A stretch of 58,359 nucleotides of DNA from a virus. Each line of letters starts with the position of its first letter. Positions within the stretch are counted from its first letter, which is position 1. A program made the position numbers and the translations under genes. The stretch covers positions 1 to 58,359 of IMG/VR virus record IMGVR_UViG_3300017991_000124. The stretch is one strand, 5' to 3'. The notes beneath the pieces were generated by a model. It had not been told where the DNA came from. It ran no database searches and saw only the letters and a program-made list of their open reading frames with translations. Shown here in pieces: positions 1 to 8,600 of the stretch.

Positions 1-24
1 GAGGGTTGTGAACAAATTCATCAT
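1..24 (-). CDS. 5' end of a gene running off the left edge
   Basis: On the minus strand an ATG at 24 preceded by GGAG opens a frame reading MMNLFTTL before the window ends. It lies about 20-30 nt downstream of a good leftward promoter (53-82), which supports a real gene start. Only eight codons are visible, so no product can be named. The hydrophobic start could be a signal or membrane segment, but that is a guess. Confidence 0.4.
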
Positions 25-52
25 GCTCCGCAATCCGTGGTTCCTGGCCCAG

Positions 53-82
53 AGTATGCGCCAGGGCTGTAGCGAATGTCAA
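53..82 (-). promoter_or_regulatory. Leftward sigma70-like promoter
   Basis: Minus strand reads TTGACA (77-82), an 18-nt spacer, then CATACT (53-58). The -35 is perfect and the -10 matches four of six positions. It sits after the stop of the annealing-protein gene and just ahead of the ATG at 24, so it would start a new transcription unit leaving the window. Confidence 0.5.
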
Positions 83-138
83 GCCGAGCGCACAACTTTT
101 TTGGGAATTGTCTGATTAGCGCGGGATTATCTAGGGGG

Positions 139-1305
139 TTAGAACTCGCGACCGCCCTGCTGATTTCCGTTCAGGGGCAGGGCACCCTGGGGCTCGGGGG
201 CGGGCTTCCGGTGCGGGTGCACGAACCGATCCTCGGGCCCGCCGCCGGGACAGCCGTTGTTCTGGCTGTGCTCGCTCCAGGGCTGGCCACACGCCGCGCA
301 GGCGGGATCCTCGGTGCTCGGGCCCGGGTCGGGCTGCTGCGCCTCCTGGGGCGCCCTGGGGGCGTCCTGCGGCGGTTCCTGCTCGGTTGCCGGCGGTTGG
401 GGGTCCGGCGCCTGTGCGGCCTCCTGCGGCCGGCTGACGGTCGTCTGGGCAGCCCCCCCGCGCTTGGCCGCCTGTGCCGCCATCGTCTCCTCGGTCGCGG
501 CGTCGATCGGGGGCAGCACCTCGGCCTCGCGCACCAGGGCGTAGTCCTTCCACTTGGCCTCGCCGCCCTTGATCGCCTCGTAGATGGCCCGCAGCTCCTG
601 GAAGTCGGTGTCCTCGTGGTCCACGGGGTGCGCCAGGTACGCCTCGAGCTGGGTGCGCGACACGCCGATCGCGGCGAACGCCCGGGTCACCCGCTGCGCC
701 GATCCGGCCCGGTCCTGCCGGTCGCGGTTGTGCAGCGTCTCCTGCGCGGTTTCGATCGCCTCGTCCACGACGTCCACCGGGATCAGGCGCAGCCCCTCGT
801 TGCGCAAAACCTTGGAGATCACCGCCGCCTCCTTGGTCGCCATCTCCTCCTCGGTCGCCAACACCACGTACACCTGCTCGTTGTAGCTGTTGGTGCGGAC
901 CGACACGACATCCCGCCCCTTGCGGCTCTTGCGCTCCACGGTCTTGTGGATCGTCGACTGCTTGCCGAACGCCACGTTGGTTTCCAGGTCGGTACAGGTC
1001 ACCTGGATGCGGCGCATGGTGTCGTCCTCGTAGATGGTGGTGACGTCGGTGCGCACGTTGCACCACTCGCGCAGGGCGAGCTCGGCGAACCGGATGGACG
1101 GTCCGCGCACGCTCCCCCCGCCGATCGGCTTGGAGTACTCCACGCGCTCGGCGAACGCCGGCCGGGTGCAGGCCTCCAGGATCCGCGCCCGGGATCGCTT
1201 GTAGTCCCGCGGGTTGCGCTGGGCCATCCCGTAGGCCGCCACCACCATCGCCCGGGCCGTCTCGGCGGCTGCGATGGCCCCCGGGCTGATCTCCGCGCCG
1301 CTCAC
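139..1305 (-). CDS. Putative single-strand annealing (RecT-like) recombination protein
   Basis: 388 residues from a GTG at 1305. The core, GPSIRFAELAL then TCTDLETN, KTVERKSRKGRD and LRLIPVDVVDEA, matches a conserved phage family usually found next to YqaJ/lambda-type exonucleases and thought to anneal single-stranded DNA. Here the YqaJ gene lies immediately upstream, which supports an exonuclease-annealase pair. The last ~110 residues are a Pro/Gln-rich linker ending in a Cys pair (CAACGQPW), possibly a zinc knuckle or an SSB-type tail. The GTG lacks a convincing Shine-Dalgarno; a perfect AGGAGG plus ATG lies 18 codons upstream in the same frame but is cut by a TAG (see 1321-1359). Coding is certain; the annealase role is family inference. 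Confidence 0.75.
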   Translation of the reverse strand: MSGAEISPGAIAAAETARAMVVAAYGMAQRNPRDYKRSRARILEACTRPAFAERVEYSKPIGGGSVRGPSIRFAELALREWCNVRTDVTTIYEDDTMRRIQVTCTDLETNVAFGKQSTIHKTVERKSRKGRDVVSVRTNSYNEQVYVVLATEEEMATKEAAVISKVLRNEGLRLIPVDVVDEAIETAQETLHNRDRQDRAGSAQRVTRAFAAIGVSRTQLEAYLAHPVDHEDTDFQELRAIYEAIKGGEAKWKDYALVREAEVLPPIDAATEETMAAQAAKRGGAAQTTVSRPQEAAQAPDPQPPATEQEPPQDAPRAPQEAQQPDPGPSTEDPACAACGQPWSEHSQNNGCPGGGPEDRFVHPHRKPAPEPQGALPLNGNQQGGREF

Positions 1306-1320
1306 CGCGAGATTGGTCCC

Positions 1321-1359
1321 CTAGCGCTCGGGCACGATCGCCTTGCTTTCTCCCTCCAT
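1321..1359 (-). other. 12-codon leader in frame with the annealase, ended by amber TAG
   Basis: AGGAGG (1368-1373) stands ideally before an ATG at 1359 that encodes MEGESKAIVPER and then TAG (1321-1323). The frame is the same as that of the downstream 388-residue gene, and the next codons lead to its GTG at 1305. Homologous annealing proteins usually carry a short N-terminal stretch before the conserved core, so this looks like the true original N-terminus interrupted by one stop. It could be a mutation, a sequencing error, programmed readthrough or a translational leader. Confidence 0.55.
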
Positions 1360-1379
1360 GGTCGTTTCCTCCTGTTGGG

Positions 1380-2330
1380 CTAGACCCCCTTCGGGGGGTA
1401 GTGTCTGAACATGGCGAACGGGTCGCCCCGCTCCTCGTACCTGCCGAGGTCGAGGTCCGGGTGCTCCGCTGCCAGCAGTTTCTTGTTGAACCGTGTGCGG
1501 CCGTCCTGCCAGGCGTGGATCACCTTGTGCCCGGCGCAGGCGATTTTTTCCAGCGACGCCCCGGCCATCATCGCCTTGAGGTTGGCCCGTGCCTCCTCGT
1601 GGTCGGCCTTCGCCGCGTCCAGCGCCTGCTTGGTGGTCAGCAGCGCGCCCACCGCCTCCTCCCACTCGGGCCCTTCCACGGTCACGTACTCGCTGGGCAC
1701 CTTGAGCCGGCGCGTCTCGGACCCCGCCGCCGCGGTCGGCGGCAGGCGCCCCTCCACAACCCGCTTCCACCAGTCCTCGACGTTGGCCGTCAGCGTGGCG
1801 ATCCGGGCGTCGTCCCGCTCCACCTCGAGGATGTGGTCCCGCACGCTCACGATGTCGTAGAGCACGAACCGGCACCCGGGGGCGTCCGGGCAGCACGCGA
1901 GCTGCGCCTGGATCTGCCAGTCGTAGATGTCGGGGATCCCCTTGTCGAGGTACTCGGCCAGCTTGTGTGGGCGCGGCGCCTTGGCCTCGGCCAGCCACCC
2001 GTCGTGGCACATGCCGTCCAGGGTCGCCCGCAGGTGCGGGGCGTCCGGTGCGGTGAAGCAGAACCGCCCGATGTCGTCGGCGGTGGCCGCCCGGTCGATG
2101 GCGATCCCGGTGGCCTCGGCGGCGAGCGCCAGGGCGAGAGCCTCGTATGCGTGGCCCCGGCGGAAGTCCGCCACGTCGTCGTCGGTCGGCTCCGACTTCC
2201 CGATCTTGTCCAGGTACAGCGTCAGCTCGTTCCTGCCGAACGCCTGCGCCCCCATGATGATCCCGGCCTCGCTGGCCCCCACGCCGCCCCGGCGCTCGGC
2301 CAGCCACTTCTGGTGTTGTAGGTCGTCCAT
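1380..2330 (-). CDS. YqaJ-like (lambda-type) viral recombinase/exonuclease
   Basis: 316 residues. The N-terminus RRGGVGASEAGIIMG is the YqaJ signature, followed by RRGHAYEALAL (the upstream Glu of the nuclease core), ATLDGM and EAKAPRPHK (the E-x-K of the PD-(D/E)xK fold), then DWQIQAQLACCP. The family trims one strand of duplex ends 5' to 3' and works with an annealase, encoded here just downstream. ATG at 2330 has a GGAGGTAGC ribosome site. The preceding gap carries a promoter-like pair, so the two recombination genes may form their own small operon. Confidence 0.9.
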   Translation of the reverse strand: MDDLQHQKWLAERRGGVGASEAGIIMGAQAFGRNELTLYLDKIGKSEPTDDDVADFRRGHAYEALALALAAEATGIAIDRAATADDIGRFCFTAPDAPHLRATLDGMCHDGWLAEAKAPRPHKLAEYLDKGIPDIYDWQIQAQLACCPDAPGCRFVLYDIVSVRDHILEVERDDARIATLTANVEDWWKRVVEGRLPPTAAAGSETRRLKVPSEYVTVEGPEWEEAVGALLTTKQALDAAKADHEEARANLKAMMAGASLEKIACAGHKVIHAWQDGRTRFNKKLLAAEHPDLDLGRYEERGDPFAMFRHYPPKGV

Positions 2331-2348
2331 GCTACCTCCTTCGGCGGT

Positions 2349-2377
2349 ACTCTACCCCCGGCGCGCGAGGGTGGCAA
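2349..2377 (-). promoter_or_regulatory. Promoter for the YqaJ/annealase pair
   Basis: Minus strand reads TTGCCA (2372-2377), exactly 17 nt, then TAGAGT (2349-2354); the start codon is at 2330. The -35 matches five of six consensus positions and the -10 four of six. The upstream bases GACAACCTTGCCAC resemble those before the promoters at 4.6 and 5.7 kb. Confidence 0.5.
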
Positions 2378-2392
2378 GGTTGTCAGGCCAGA

Positions 2393-3094
2393 TTACCAGT
2401 CGCGTGTGACAGGATCGGTCGCAGGGGGGGGATCGGGAGCGGGGGCGCGTTCGGCGGGGGGCGGATCGATCACCGCTGGCGCGGGATCGGGGACCGGGGG
2501 ATCGGCGCGCGTCACCGGGCGCACCTCGATCGCGTCACCATCGGCCGGGGGCAGTGTCCGCCCCTCCTCCCGCTGGATCTGCGCCTCTACCATCTCCCGC
2601 AACTTGGCGGGGTCGTTCTCCACCAGGTGCCCCCATATCCGAAGCACCGTGTCGCTGACCCCGTGCTCGATGTGGATATGCTGCTCCTTGGGCGCCTCGG
2701 TGCCCTGGATGCGCGCCAGCACCTGCTCGAGGTTGGGCACCGCCGACCACTTGCCCGCCTTGCGCGCGTCGTGGATCTCGCCCCTGATGCGCGTCTCGGC
2801 CTCGATGGTGGCGTAGGGGCGTCGCTTGGCGTGCTCCTCGGCCAGTCGCGCGTAGGCCGCCTGGATGGCCACGTGGACGGCATTGCGGGTCATGCCGAAC
2901 TTGTCGGCCATCACCGCGTAGATCTCCTCGTGGGTCGGGGCGGTCACCAGCAGCCGCTCGAGCGCCAGACGGCGTGCGGTGCGCTCGGCGGGGGGCACGT
3001 ACCGCCGCGGCGGATCCGGGCGCTGCTGCTCGGCGGGCAGGTTGGGGCCGGCGTCGGCGTGTAGCAGTTCCTCGCGTTCGGCGTCGTCAATCAT
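2393..3094 (-). CDS. HTH protein resembling small terminase subunits
   Basis: 233 residues. A helical region at about 35-130 (LERLLVTAPTHEEIYAVMAD, then NAVHVAIQAAYARL and WSAVPNLEQVLARIQGTEAP) has the layout of phage small terminase or related HTH proteins: N-terminal HTH, an alpha-hairpin, then 'LxGTEAP'. The C-terminal third is Pro/Asp-rich and disordered-looking. It shares the LERL-T-P...FGMT pattern with the 95-residue protein at 17914-18201. It is remote from the large terminase at 40 kb, so a TerS role is only possible; a DNA-binding regulator is the alternative. Its start overlaps the upstream stop by 8 nt. Confidence 0.65.
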   Translation of the reverse strand: MIDDAEREELLHADAGPNLPAEQQRPDPPRRYVPPAERTARRLALERLLVTAPTHEEIYAVMADKFGMTRNAVHVAIQAAYARLAEEHAKRRPYATIEAETRIRGEIHDARKAGKWSAVPNLEQVLARIQGTEAPKEQHIHIEHGVSDTVLRIWGHLVENDPAKLREMVEAQIQREEGRTLPPADGDAIEVRPVTRADPPVPDPAPAVIDPPPAERAPAPDPPPATDPVTRDW

Positions 3095-4160
3095 GTTTCG
3101 ATCCTACCACGGGCACGCGCCGCAGTTCCACCCGCGCCTCCAACTGGCCGGCGTCGTTCTGCCTGGTGTTGATCCGCAGGTGCAGGTCGGGGCGCAGTTG
3201 GATCCGAGTCCACGGATCCTCCTCGGTGCTCATCGCCGGCACCGTGGGCTCGTCGACACGCCGGTCCGTGATCGTCGGTCGCGCCCACAGGGGCACCACC
3301 GTCCACCCCAGGGGGAGCGTGTCGAAGTACTCCTCCGGGCCGTCCTGGGGGAACATCGGCCAGGGGCATGGCGTCGGATCGCTCTCAGCGGCCCCCTGCG
3401 CCACGTCAGGCGGCGCCGAGGGCTCCGTGCCCTCGGATGCCTGTTTCCGTGCTTCGACCTCTTTCTGGTGCCTCTGGCGCACCCGGCGGCGCATCTTGGT
3501 CCGTGCGACCTTCGCAGCCTCACCTGATGGCTTGCCGACAACCTCAGCCAGGAACGCCGGCTGCTCCTCCACGGGAAACCGCAGGGCCTGGGCCAGCCGC
3601 GTCACACCCATCTCCTCCACCTGCTCCCGGGTGAACTGCTCGGTGACGCGGATCCAGCGCCGGGCCGCCGCGCGCCGCAATCCGATCTCCTCCTCCACGA
3701 AGTCGTAGAAGGATCGGAACCGGTGCAACCCGTACTGATCCAGGCGCAGACGCCACAGCCCGCGCTCCTGGATGTCCCGCAGCGCGAGCCCCATGTCGTA
3801 GGTCGAGACGCCCACCTGGGCGTCCATGCGCGCCACCCGTGCCACCGCCTCGTCCAGGTCGGCAACCGTGGCCCCCGGCTGCGGGAGCGGTTGCCCGTCG
3901 GCCGCCGTCAGGGCTTCATCCTTGGGCGGCGCCACCGCCTGGCCCGGCTCGCCGCAGTACGGACACTCGGGCAGGCGCGCGTCCGAGTCGCCCCCGCACT
4001 CGGAGCAGTTGGCCAAAACGATCGGCGGGTCGGTCTGCCGCCACAGGGACTGCAGCCGCGCCACGAGGGCCTCCGGGGATCCATTGGTGGGCAGTCGGTA
4101 GTAGACCAGGTAGGTCGCTACCAGATCGCGCTGGACCATCCCCATGTCGGGGCGCTTCAT
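3087..4160 (-). CDS. Zinc-ribbon plus helical DNA-binding-type protein
   Basis: 357 residues from ATG 4160, which overlaps the upstream stop as ATGA. Near residues 40-65 there is a four-Cys ribbon (CSECGGDS...CPYCG). Residues ~110-220 (GLALRDIQERGLWRL, FRSFYDFVEEEIGL, RRAAARRWIRVTEQF, EEMGVTRLAQAL) follow the pattern of HTH proteins of mobile elements in which a short 'LRDI..R.L...' helix precedes a helix-turn-helix. A basic stretch follows (MRRRVRQRHQKEVEARK). A role in DNA binding or partition-like functions is inference; no catalytic motif is visible. It is co-transcribed with two small HTH genes upstream. Confidence 0.7.
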   Translation of the reverse strand: MKRPDMGMVQRDLVATYLVYYRLPTNGSPEALVARLQSLWRQTDPPIVLANCSECGGDSDARLPECPYCGEPGQAVAPPKDEALTAADGQPLPQPGATVADLDEAVARVARMDAQVGVSTYDMGLALRDIQERGLWRLRLDQYGLHRFRSFYDFVEEEIGLRRAAARRWIRVTEQFTREQVEEMGVTRLAQALRFPVEEQPAFLAEVVGKPSGEAAKVARTKMRRRVRQRHQKEVEARKQASEGTEPSAPPDVAQGAAESDPTPCPWPMFPQDGPEEYFDTLPLGWTVVPLWARPTITDRRVDEPTVPAMSTEEDPWTRIQLRPDLHLRINTRQNDAGQLEARVELRRVPVVGSKHD

Positions 4161-4375
4161 CCCCGGATCATCCCGTCGATCGCCGGCTGCAGGACGTGCC
4201 CGCGCGCGGCCAGCCGCTTGACCCACCGCCGCACGGTGTTGGGATCCACGTCGTACGCCGCCGCCACCGCAGCGCGATCGCCCCGGTGCTTGCGGAACGT
4301 TTTCAGCAGCTCGGCGAAGGCCCCGGCTGGGTCCGCCTGGATGGTGGTGCTCATGACGATCGGTCGGTAGCTCAT
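4157..4375 (-). CDS. Small HTH protein
   Basis: 72 residues from ATG 4375, with AGGAGGTAA ideally placed upstream; a longer frame extends upstream but ignores this site. The core FAELLKTFRKHRGDRAAVAA then YDVDPNTVRRWVKRL is a helix-turn-helix of the Fis/homeodomain-like type seen in small phage regulators. It resembles the neighbouring 66-residue protein, so the two may be a diverged duplicate pair. Its stop overlaps the next start. Confidence 0.7.
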   Translation of the reverse strand: MSYRPIVMSTTIQADPAGAFAELLKTFRKHRGDRAAVAAAYDVDPNTVRRWVKRLAARGHVLQPAIDGMIRG

Positions 4376-4379
4376 TCGA

Positions 4380-4580
4380 TTACCTCCTGCGGTGTCGGTG
4401 TCGTTCTTGCCGCACCCGGTTGACCAGCGGCCAGAGGTGCCAGGCGCGGATCCAGTCGAACACGGTATCTCGACGCACGCCAAGTTCGTGCGCCACGCGC
4501 ACGATGACCCCGTGGTTTGCGATCAGCACGTCGGCCAGCACGTCCCGTGTCACCCCCCAGCGTTCTCCCATCTTGTACAC
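4380..4580 (-). CDS. Small HTH protein, paralogue-like neighbour
   Basis: 66 residues from GTG 4580, or 63 from the ATG at 4571; neither start has a strong Shine-Dalgarno. The sequence LIANHGVIVRVAHELGVRRD then TVFDWIRAW is a compact helix-turn-helix like that of the downstream gene (both have a 'G-x-V/A...A...D/GV...TV...W' core). It is first in a possible operon under the strong promoter at 4587-4614. If transcription starts just after that -10, the GTG start would give an almost leaderless mRNA. Confidence 0.6.
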   Translation of the reverse strand: MYKMGERWGVTRDVLADVLIANHGVIVRVAHELGVRRDTVFDWIRAWHLWPLVNRVRQERHRHRRR

Positions 4581-4586
4581 GGGTCG

Positions 4587-4614
4587 ATTATCGCCCGGGG
4601 AGTCGCGGTGTCAA
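4587..4614 (-). promoter_or_regulatory. Strong sigma70-like promoter before the HTH operon
   Basis: Minus strand TTGACA (4609-4614), a 16-nt spacer and GATAAT (4587-4592). The -35 is perfect and the -10 matches five of six. It is preceded by CCGACAACC, shared with other promoters here. It should drive the two HTH genes and the recombination genes downstream. Confidence 0.6.
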
Positions 4615-4644
4615 GGTTGTCGGTGTGGAAGGGGGGAGGATCGA

Positions 4645-5142
4645 TCAGTTGGAGCAGTCGACGTTGGCGCAGGGTTCCACCCCGCGTTTCAGGCGCTCCC
4701 GGTTGCGGCGCAGCAGGCGTTCGTACTCGCGCTCCCGGCGCTGCCGGTTGGGGATCGATTCGGTCACCCGGCGCGCCTCCTGGCTGGCGAACTGGTCGTG
4801 CTGCACGGACTGAATCTCGCCCACCGTCTTGGCCAACTTGAGGCCCTGCACCTCCACCGCCTTGATCGTCTCGGCCTGCTTGTCGACCTTCTGCTCGATC
4901 TTGGCATCGCGGTCGATGCTGGCCTGGGTGGCGGCCTTCTCGCAGCCGTCCACGTAGCCCTTGGTCGCCAGTTGGAATCCCCCGGCGGTCCCGCCTCCGA
5001 TGACGAGCGCCCCAAGCAGAGGAAGCACGAGTTTCCAGGGGACCGTCACGCCGCCCCCGGTGATGGTGGCGGCTGCGGCGTCGGTGTCCGTTGCGTGCGT
5101 TCCAGTCGGTTCGGCTGCGGGCGAAGCGGTAGGGTCCGGCAT
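4645..5142 (-). CDS. Membrane-anchored coiled-coil protein, possible spanin-like lysis protein
   Basis: 165 residues. A Thr/Ala-rich N-terminus (~30 residues) is followed by one membrane segment (VPWKLVLPLLGALVIGGGTA). A long heptad-like region comes next (IEQKVDKQAETIKAVEVQGL, LAKTVGEIQSVQ), then a highly basic tail with two Cys (VEPCANVDCSN). The topology fits an inner-membrane protein with a periplasmic coiled coil, as in i-spanins, and it lies after the tail-fibre gene where lysis genes often sit. No endolysin or holin is recognisable nearby, so the role is a guess. Confidence 0.65.
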   Translation of the reverse strand: MPDPTASPAAEPTGTHATDTDAAAATITGGGVTVPWKLVLPLLGALVIGGGTAGGFQLATKGYVDGCEKAATQASIDRDAKIEQKVDKQAETIKAVEVQGLKLAKTVGEIQSVQHDQFASQEARRVTESIPNRQRREREYERLLRRNRERLKRGVEPCANVDCSN

Positions 5143-5161
5143 GGGGGCACCTCCTTAGAGG

Positions 5162-5611
5162 CTAGTTTACCGCTTTCGGCCCCTCGGCGCTATCCCCGGG
5201 ATCCAGGAGCTCGAACGCCTGGCCCACCACCAGCGGCGAGGGGAAGGTCTTGGCGATCATGGTCTTGATCAGATCCACGTCCTTGGCCTCGATGGCGACG
5301 GTGCCTTCCGCCTGGTAGACCTGCTGCATCAGCATGTAGCGGCGCACCTTCTCCTTGCCGTTGGGGTCAGGCGCGCGGTTCTGGTTGGGCTGGTCCATGT
5401 ACCCCAGCCCGGTCAGGATCACGTCCCGCAGCGTCAGCGCCGCCGGCTCCATCTCCCAGATCGGATCTCCGGCGTCGTCCATCAACTGCGCTCCGTCAGC
5501 GCAGCAGCGCGGGATCTTCTCCCCGTCGGCGTCCCGCTTGGGCTCCATCTCGTTTGAGCGGAGCGGGTTGCCTTTCAAGTCCTTCAACACGGCGGTCACG
5601 TCGATCAGCAT
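5162..5611 (-). CDS. Conserved small phage protein of unknown function
   Basis: 149 residues from ATG 5611, which has AAGGAGG at the right distance; an upstream ATG in the same frame (5646) lacks such a site. It reads MLIDVTAVLKDLKGNPL, then TLRDVILTGLGY and KDVDLIKTMIAKTFPSPLVV. Small phage proteins with 'ID.T..L.DL.G' at the start and 'DI.LIK.L..K.Y.P.VVGQ' at the end are common near late genes, but I know no function for them. No membrane segment or catalytic motif is visible. Confidence 0.75.
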   Translation of the reverse strand: MLIDVTAVLKDLKGNPLRSNEMEPKRDADGEKIPRCCADGAQLMDDAGDPIWEMEPAALTLRDVILTGLGYMDQPNQNRAPDPNGKEKVRRYMLMQQVYQAEGTVAIEAKDVDLIKTMIAKTFPSPLVVGQAFELLDPGDSAEGPKAVN

Positions 5612-5654
5612 CTTGGGCCTCCTTCGCTTGATTTTGCGTCGACTCATGCTCCGG

Positions 5655-5683
5655 ACTATGGCCCCGGGAACGGCGGGTGTCAA
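5655..5683 (-). promoter_or_regulatory. Promoter for the 149-residue protein
   Basis: Minus strand TTGACA (5678-5683), 17-nt spacer, CATAGT (5655-5660), lying between the end of the large fibre gene and ATG 5611. The upstream bases CCAACC match those before the 4.6-kb promoter (ACAACC), so both may respond to the same control. Confidence 0.55.
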
Positions 5684-5697
5684 GGTTGGCGCGTGGG

Positions 5698-8600
5698 CTA
5701 GGCGTAGGTGGCGGTCGAGTAGTGGTAATCGAACATCACGTAGCGGCTGGCCCCAATCCGGTTCTTGACCGCCACCGTGTTGCTGCCCGCGTCGTAGATG
5801 CAGTAGTAGGTGTCCGTGTCGGCATCGTCCACGTTGGCCGAATTGGCGATCAGGGTCACCGTCCCATCGGCCGCCCACGCCACCTGGGCGTAGCTGCCGT
5901 CGTTGTGGAAGTAGAACGTGCCCCAGCCGTACGAGTCCGCCGGCAGGGTAAAACTCGCGTCGTCGGCGAGCAGCACCGGGGCCTCGTGGTTGGTGACGTG
6001 GCTGCCGCTGCCGATCCCGCTGTAGGCGTCGGTCTGGTTGTGGGTGAACGAGCGCCACTCGGTTGCACTCTGGTTTGCGCTCTGGATGAACACGGTCGGG
6101 TCGGTTTCCAGGGCGTGCGCGAAGTCGTATCCCATGTCCGCCTTCTGGCAGACGATGAGCGCATTGGAATCCGTGCTGACGCCGAACAGCCAGGAGTCGG
6201 GTGTCTGCGTCGTGTCGTACTGGATCGCCGCGTTCGAGTCATCGCCGAACGCCCAGTTCATGTCGTCCTTGACCACCCCGCCGTAGTACGACGTGACCAC
6301 CCCTGCGGAACTGATCGCCAGTACACTCTTGTTCCGCATGCCGCGCGCGTCGGTTCCATATTGGACATGGAGCGAACCGTCTCCGCTGCCGTCCCCGTTG
6401 GTCTGCCGTCCGATGGCCCACTTGTTCTCGAACACCGTGCCGTCGACTTGCGCGAAACTGATCGCGCTGCCCCACGTCCCGGCGTCGGTGGACACGATCG
6501 TCACGCCGGCGTCGTCGCCGACCGCGGCGATCTGCGCGCTCGCGTCCGTGTCGTCCCAGCCGGTGCCGAGGTCCGCGGTTTGAACGTGTAGTTCGGTGAG
6601 CGGCGACGTGATGCCGAGCCCGGCCTTGCCTGCTTCATCGAGCGTGAAAACGATCGGGATGTCGTCATCGGCGATCGCCGTGTCCTTGGTGGCGAAGTGC
6701 AGCTTGCCTTGCGACTCGCCGCCAACTCGTTCGTGAATGATCGCCGCGCCGACGTTGCTCGTGTCGGTGCTGTTCCCGAACCCGATGCCGACGGCGTGAT
6801 TGTTGTCGTTCGCGTATCGGGTGACCACGAAACCCAGCTCGGAGACGTCGACGTCGGTTCCGCTCAACGCGTTCTCGTCCTGCATCGTATGGAAGTCGAA
6901 CTCAGGTGCCGTCATCCGCCCGCCGATGCGTGTGACCGTCCCGCCTGTTTCCTGTATCAGCGTCAGCGTATGACGTGCTGCCCCGTCTGCGGTGACTACA
7001 CCAAAATCGACGTGCGCCTGATCGCTTATCCGCCTGCCTGCCTTAATCTCGAGCCCTCGGTCGTTAGCGGTTCCGAATCGTGCCATCACGCCAGAGTCGT
7101 CGGCGTCGCCAGCTCCAACGACGTACAGCGCCGGCAGGTAGCTGCCGGTCGTCGATGTATCAGTCTGAACGTGGAGCATCGACGCTGTCGGAACCGGTGC
7201 GTTAGCCCAAGTCCCTGGCGTCATGGTGTTCACGCCGACGCTGCCGATCTTGTCGATCCTCACGCTCTCGGCGTAGGTGTCGCTGTCGGTGCGCCGCTGG
7301 ATCGCCAACTCTGAACCGGACAGCGTGTCGTCCGGCTGGATCGCGTTAAACGCAATCACCGAATTCTTGGCGTCGGCCCTTGCGTTGAGCACCAACGAGG
7401 AGAAGGTGTCATGCACCGCCCCGTCGGCGGCGTTGTAGATCATCGCCCCCTGCGTCGAGGGTACCGCCGTCGCACTGTACGCCGTGTCGCTGTCGACTTG
7501 GACTTCCAGCCGATACCCGCTATCAGCAGCGGTTCCAATCCCCAGGTTACCGCCGCTGTCGATGTACGAATATGTGCCCGCACAAAGTCGAACACCGACG
7601 TTCGCGCTCGCGTCGTATAGGTACAGCCGGGCGTGGTCGGAACTGTCTTGCGTGACCAACAACAGCGCGTCGGTGTCCTCGCTGTTCTCAATGCGCAGCG
7701 CGTTCGAACTGACGCCGCTGGACTTCACCTCCAGCATCGCCGTCGACGGCAGCATGCCAGCGCCGATCGCTCCGGTACGTGTGATCCCTGCAACGTCGCT
7801 CGCGCCGTTGTTCACCACGAACGGCACGGCGTCGTTGTCGTCACTGACGATCTGCAACACCCGGCTGCCGCTGCTCCAGTTCGTCCCCTGCGACTCCAGG
7901 CTGACGACGGTTTCCACGATGCCACCCGTCGGCGTCTGCACAACGGTCAGCAACCCGGCGGTGGTGTCGTCGTCCACGATGTTCACGGCCCCGGTGTCGG
8001 CCGTGATGGTGCGCCCCGCTCCCGCGCCCCCTGAATCGTAGGCGTCGTCAAGCGACACCCCCGCCGCCGCCGCCGCCGCCGTCGTGTCCACGTAGGTCTT
8101 GACCGCCCGCTCCGTCGGCAGCGCCGTGTCCGACGCCCCGCCCAGCGTCCCGTCGGTCGAGAACTCGTTGATCGTGGCGCCTGCCGCCATCGTGGCGCCC
8201 GTCGCCGAGATCGTCATCACCGTGCTGGTCGCCACGTTCAACAGCACGTTCGCAGCCCCATCCGCGATCACGTCCCCGCTGCCCGTGGTCTGCAACGTCA
8301 GGTCCGCCCCCGCCACGACGAAGTGCGACGCCTTGGCCGCGTCGATCTCCACCCCGCCGGCCGTCGCGTTGATGTCGACGGCGTTGGTCGGAGCGCCGTT
8401 GGTATTGATGATCACCGATGCGTTGGTCCCACCCGTCGCCGACAGGGTGAGCGCCTGACTCGCCCCCGACACGCTGAAGTTGGAGGACTGCGCGGCGTCG
8501 ATGCTCACCTGCCCGGCGGTAGCGTCGATGGTGACCGTGGTCGCCGCGTTGATGTCCACCACCGCCGCCGAGTCGATCACGATGTTGCCAGACGTTGTGG

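Noticed and set aside
101-125. Intrinsic terminator at the T-run near 107
   Set aside because: No stable GC hairpin precedes the run in either direction.
1321-1323. Genome-wide TAG recoding (amber as sense)
   Set aside because: Numerous genes end in TAG exactly before the next start, and large genes have no internal TAG, so the standard code is used.
76-1383. Long plus-strand open frame (435 residues) opposite the annealase gene
   Set aside because: Composition is that of a GC-rich antisense shadow (Leu/Gly/Arg/His-rich, no family motif), and the opposite strand encodes a recognisable protein.
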